In this document: positions 5,728-5,790 of the stretch, in pieces
How the letters are laid out: every line of letters starts with the position of its first letter
Numbering within the stretch: the stretch's first letter is position 1
From: Anaerobacillus sp.
Lineage (GTDB): Bacteria; Bacillota; Bacilli; Bacillales_H; Anaerobacillaceae
Reading direction: 5' to 3'
Length of the DNA: 5,790 nt
Assembly: GCA_007120055.1 (NCBI GenBank)
Contig: SKOL01000349.1
Coordinates: 1 to 5,790 of the forward strand
The notes under the pieces: model-generated
Told to the model about the DNA's origin: nothing
The model's input: only the letters and a program-made list of their open reading frames with translations
Databases searched by the model: none
Translations under genes and position numbers: made by a program

Positions 5728-5790
5728 TTGACGATGTTCGAAGCAGTGACCATAGCACTACAATCAAATTTAGTTTTGATAAGTGTATTA
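5728..5790 (+). CDS. Putative holin-like (type I) toxin, 5' end only
   Basis: The first 21 codons are visible before the window ends: MTMFEAVTIALQSNLVLISV and one more Leu. The TTG at 5728 is 7 bases after the SD GGAGGT; the ATG at 5734 is in frame, 13 bases away, so TTG is preferred but not certain. The short polar start followed at once by a hydrophobic helix matches the Hol-Tox group of about 30-40-residue single-pass membrane peptides common in bacilli, which resemble type I toxins such as TxpA. Those act by damaging the cell membrane and are restrained by an antisense RNA. Its own promoter and masked SD support this assignment. The rest of the gene and any antisense RNA promoter lie outside the window. 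Confidence 0.6.
   Translation, partial: MTMFEAVTIALQSNLVLISVL

Noticed and set aside
5526..5753. 75-codon minus-strand frame over the toxin promoter and start
   Set aside because: It covers the TATAAT, hairpin and SD of the + strand gene and starts inside the toxin frame; the translated product has no protein-like pattern.

Overview
The window looks like an accessory region of a low-GC Firmicute, most likely a Bacillaceae. The signs are AT-rich coding sequence, purine-rich Shine-Dalgarno sites a few bases upstream of each start, consensus TATAAT boxes, palindromic GGGAC...GTCCC intergenic repeats of a kind common in bacilli, and the start of a small holin-like toxin gene of the Hol-Tox type at the right edge.

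Layout, left to right, all genes on the + strand. (1) The 3' end of an unrecognised gene (to 365). (2) A REP-like palindrome with 17-bp perfect arms (371-428), then an AT-rich leader with a TATAAT box and a 10-bp dyad followed by five T residues (481-538). (3) A tight four-gene operon (562-5259) with gaps of only 10, 13 and 16 bases, which is the core of the window. (4) A 3' region (5260-5633) with a second GGGACGAGGGGACAGGT element, a GGTGCCTGACCCC element, an unassigned stretch and a 38-bp perfect palindrome that looks like a bidirectional terminator. (5) A promoter, an SD-sequestering hairpin and the first 21 codons of a putative type I toxin (5634-5790).

The four operon products are: a small protein with an N-terminal coiled coil, a DUF4145/HEPN-like helical domain and a Gly/Asn-rich tail; a 691-residue P-loop (STAND-like) NTPase with a Gly/Asp-rich N-terminal segment and a C-terminal helical-repeat half; a 407-residue soluble protein with an SPFH/band-7-like domain and a long charged coiled coil; and a 256-residue membrane protein ending in a bacterial SH3 domain. 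The set does not match any named defence or stress system I can recall. It has the logic of a conflict or stress-response module: a sensor/switch NTPase, a HEPN-like partner, a scaffold and a membrane arm.

The most telling observation is that the tail of the HEPN-like protein and the head of the NTPase share a gapless 17-residue pattern (T-x-N-G-x3-G-x4-G-x-G-x-Q, 7 of 17 identical). This recalls paired adaptor motifs, such as the amyloid-signalling motifs that connect bacterial NLR-type NTPases with effectors encoded next door. My working model, which is inference, is that the NTPase recruits the HEPN-like protein through this motif while the SPFH and SH3 proteins place the complex at the membrane. 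Function is not shown by the sequence.
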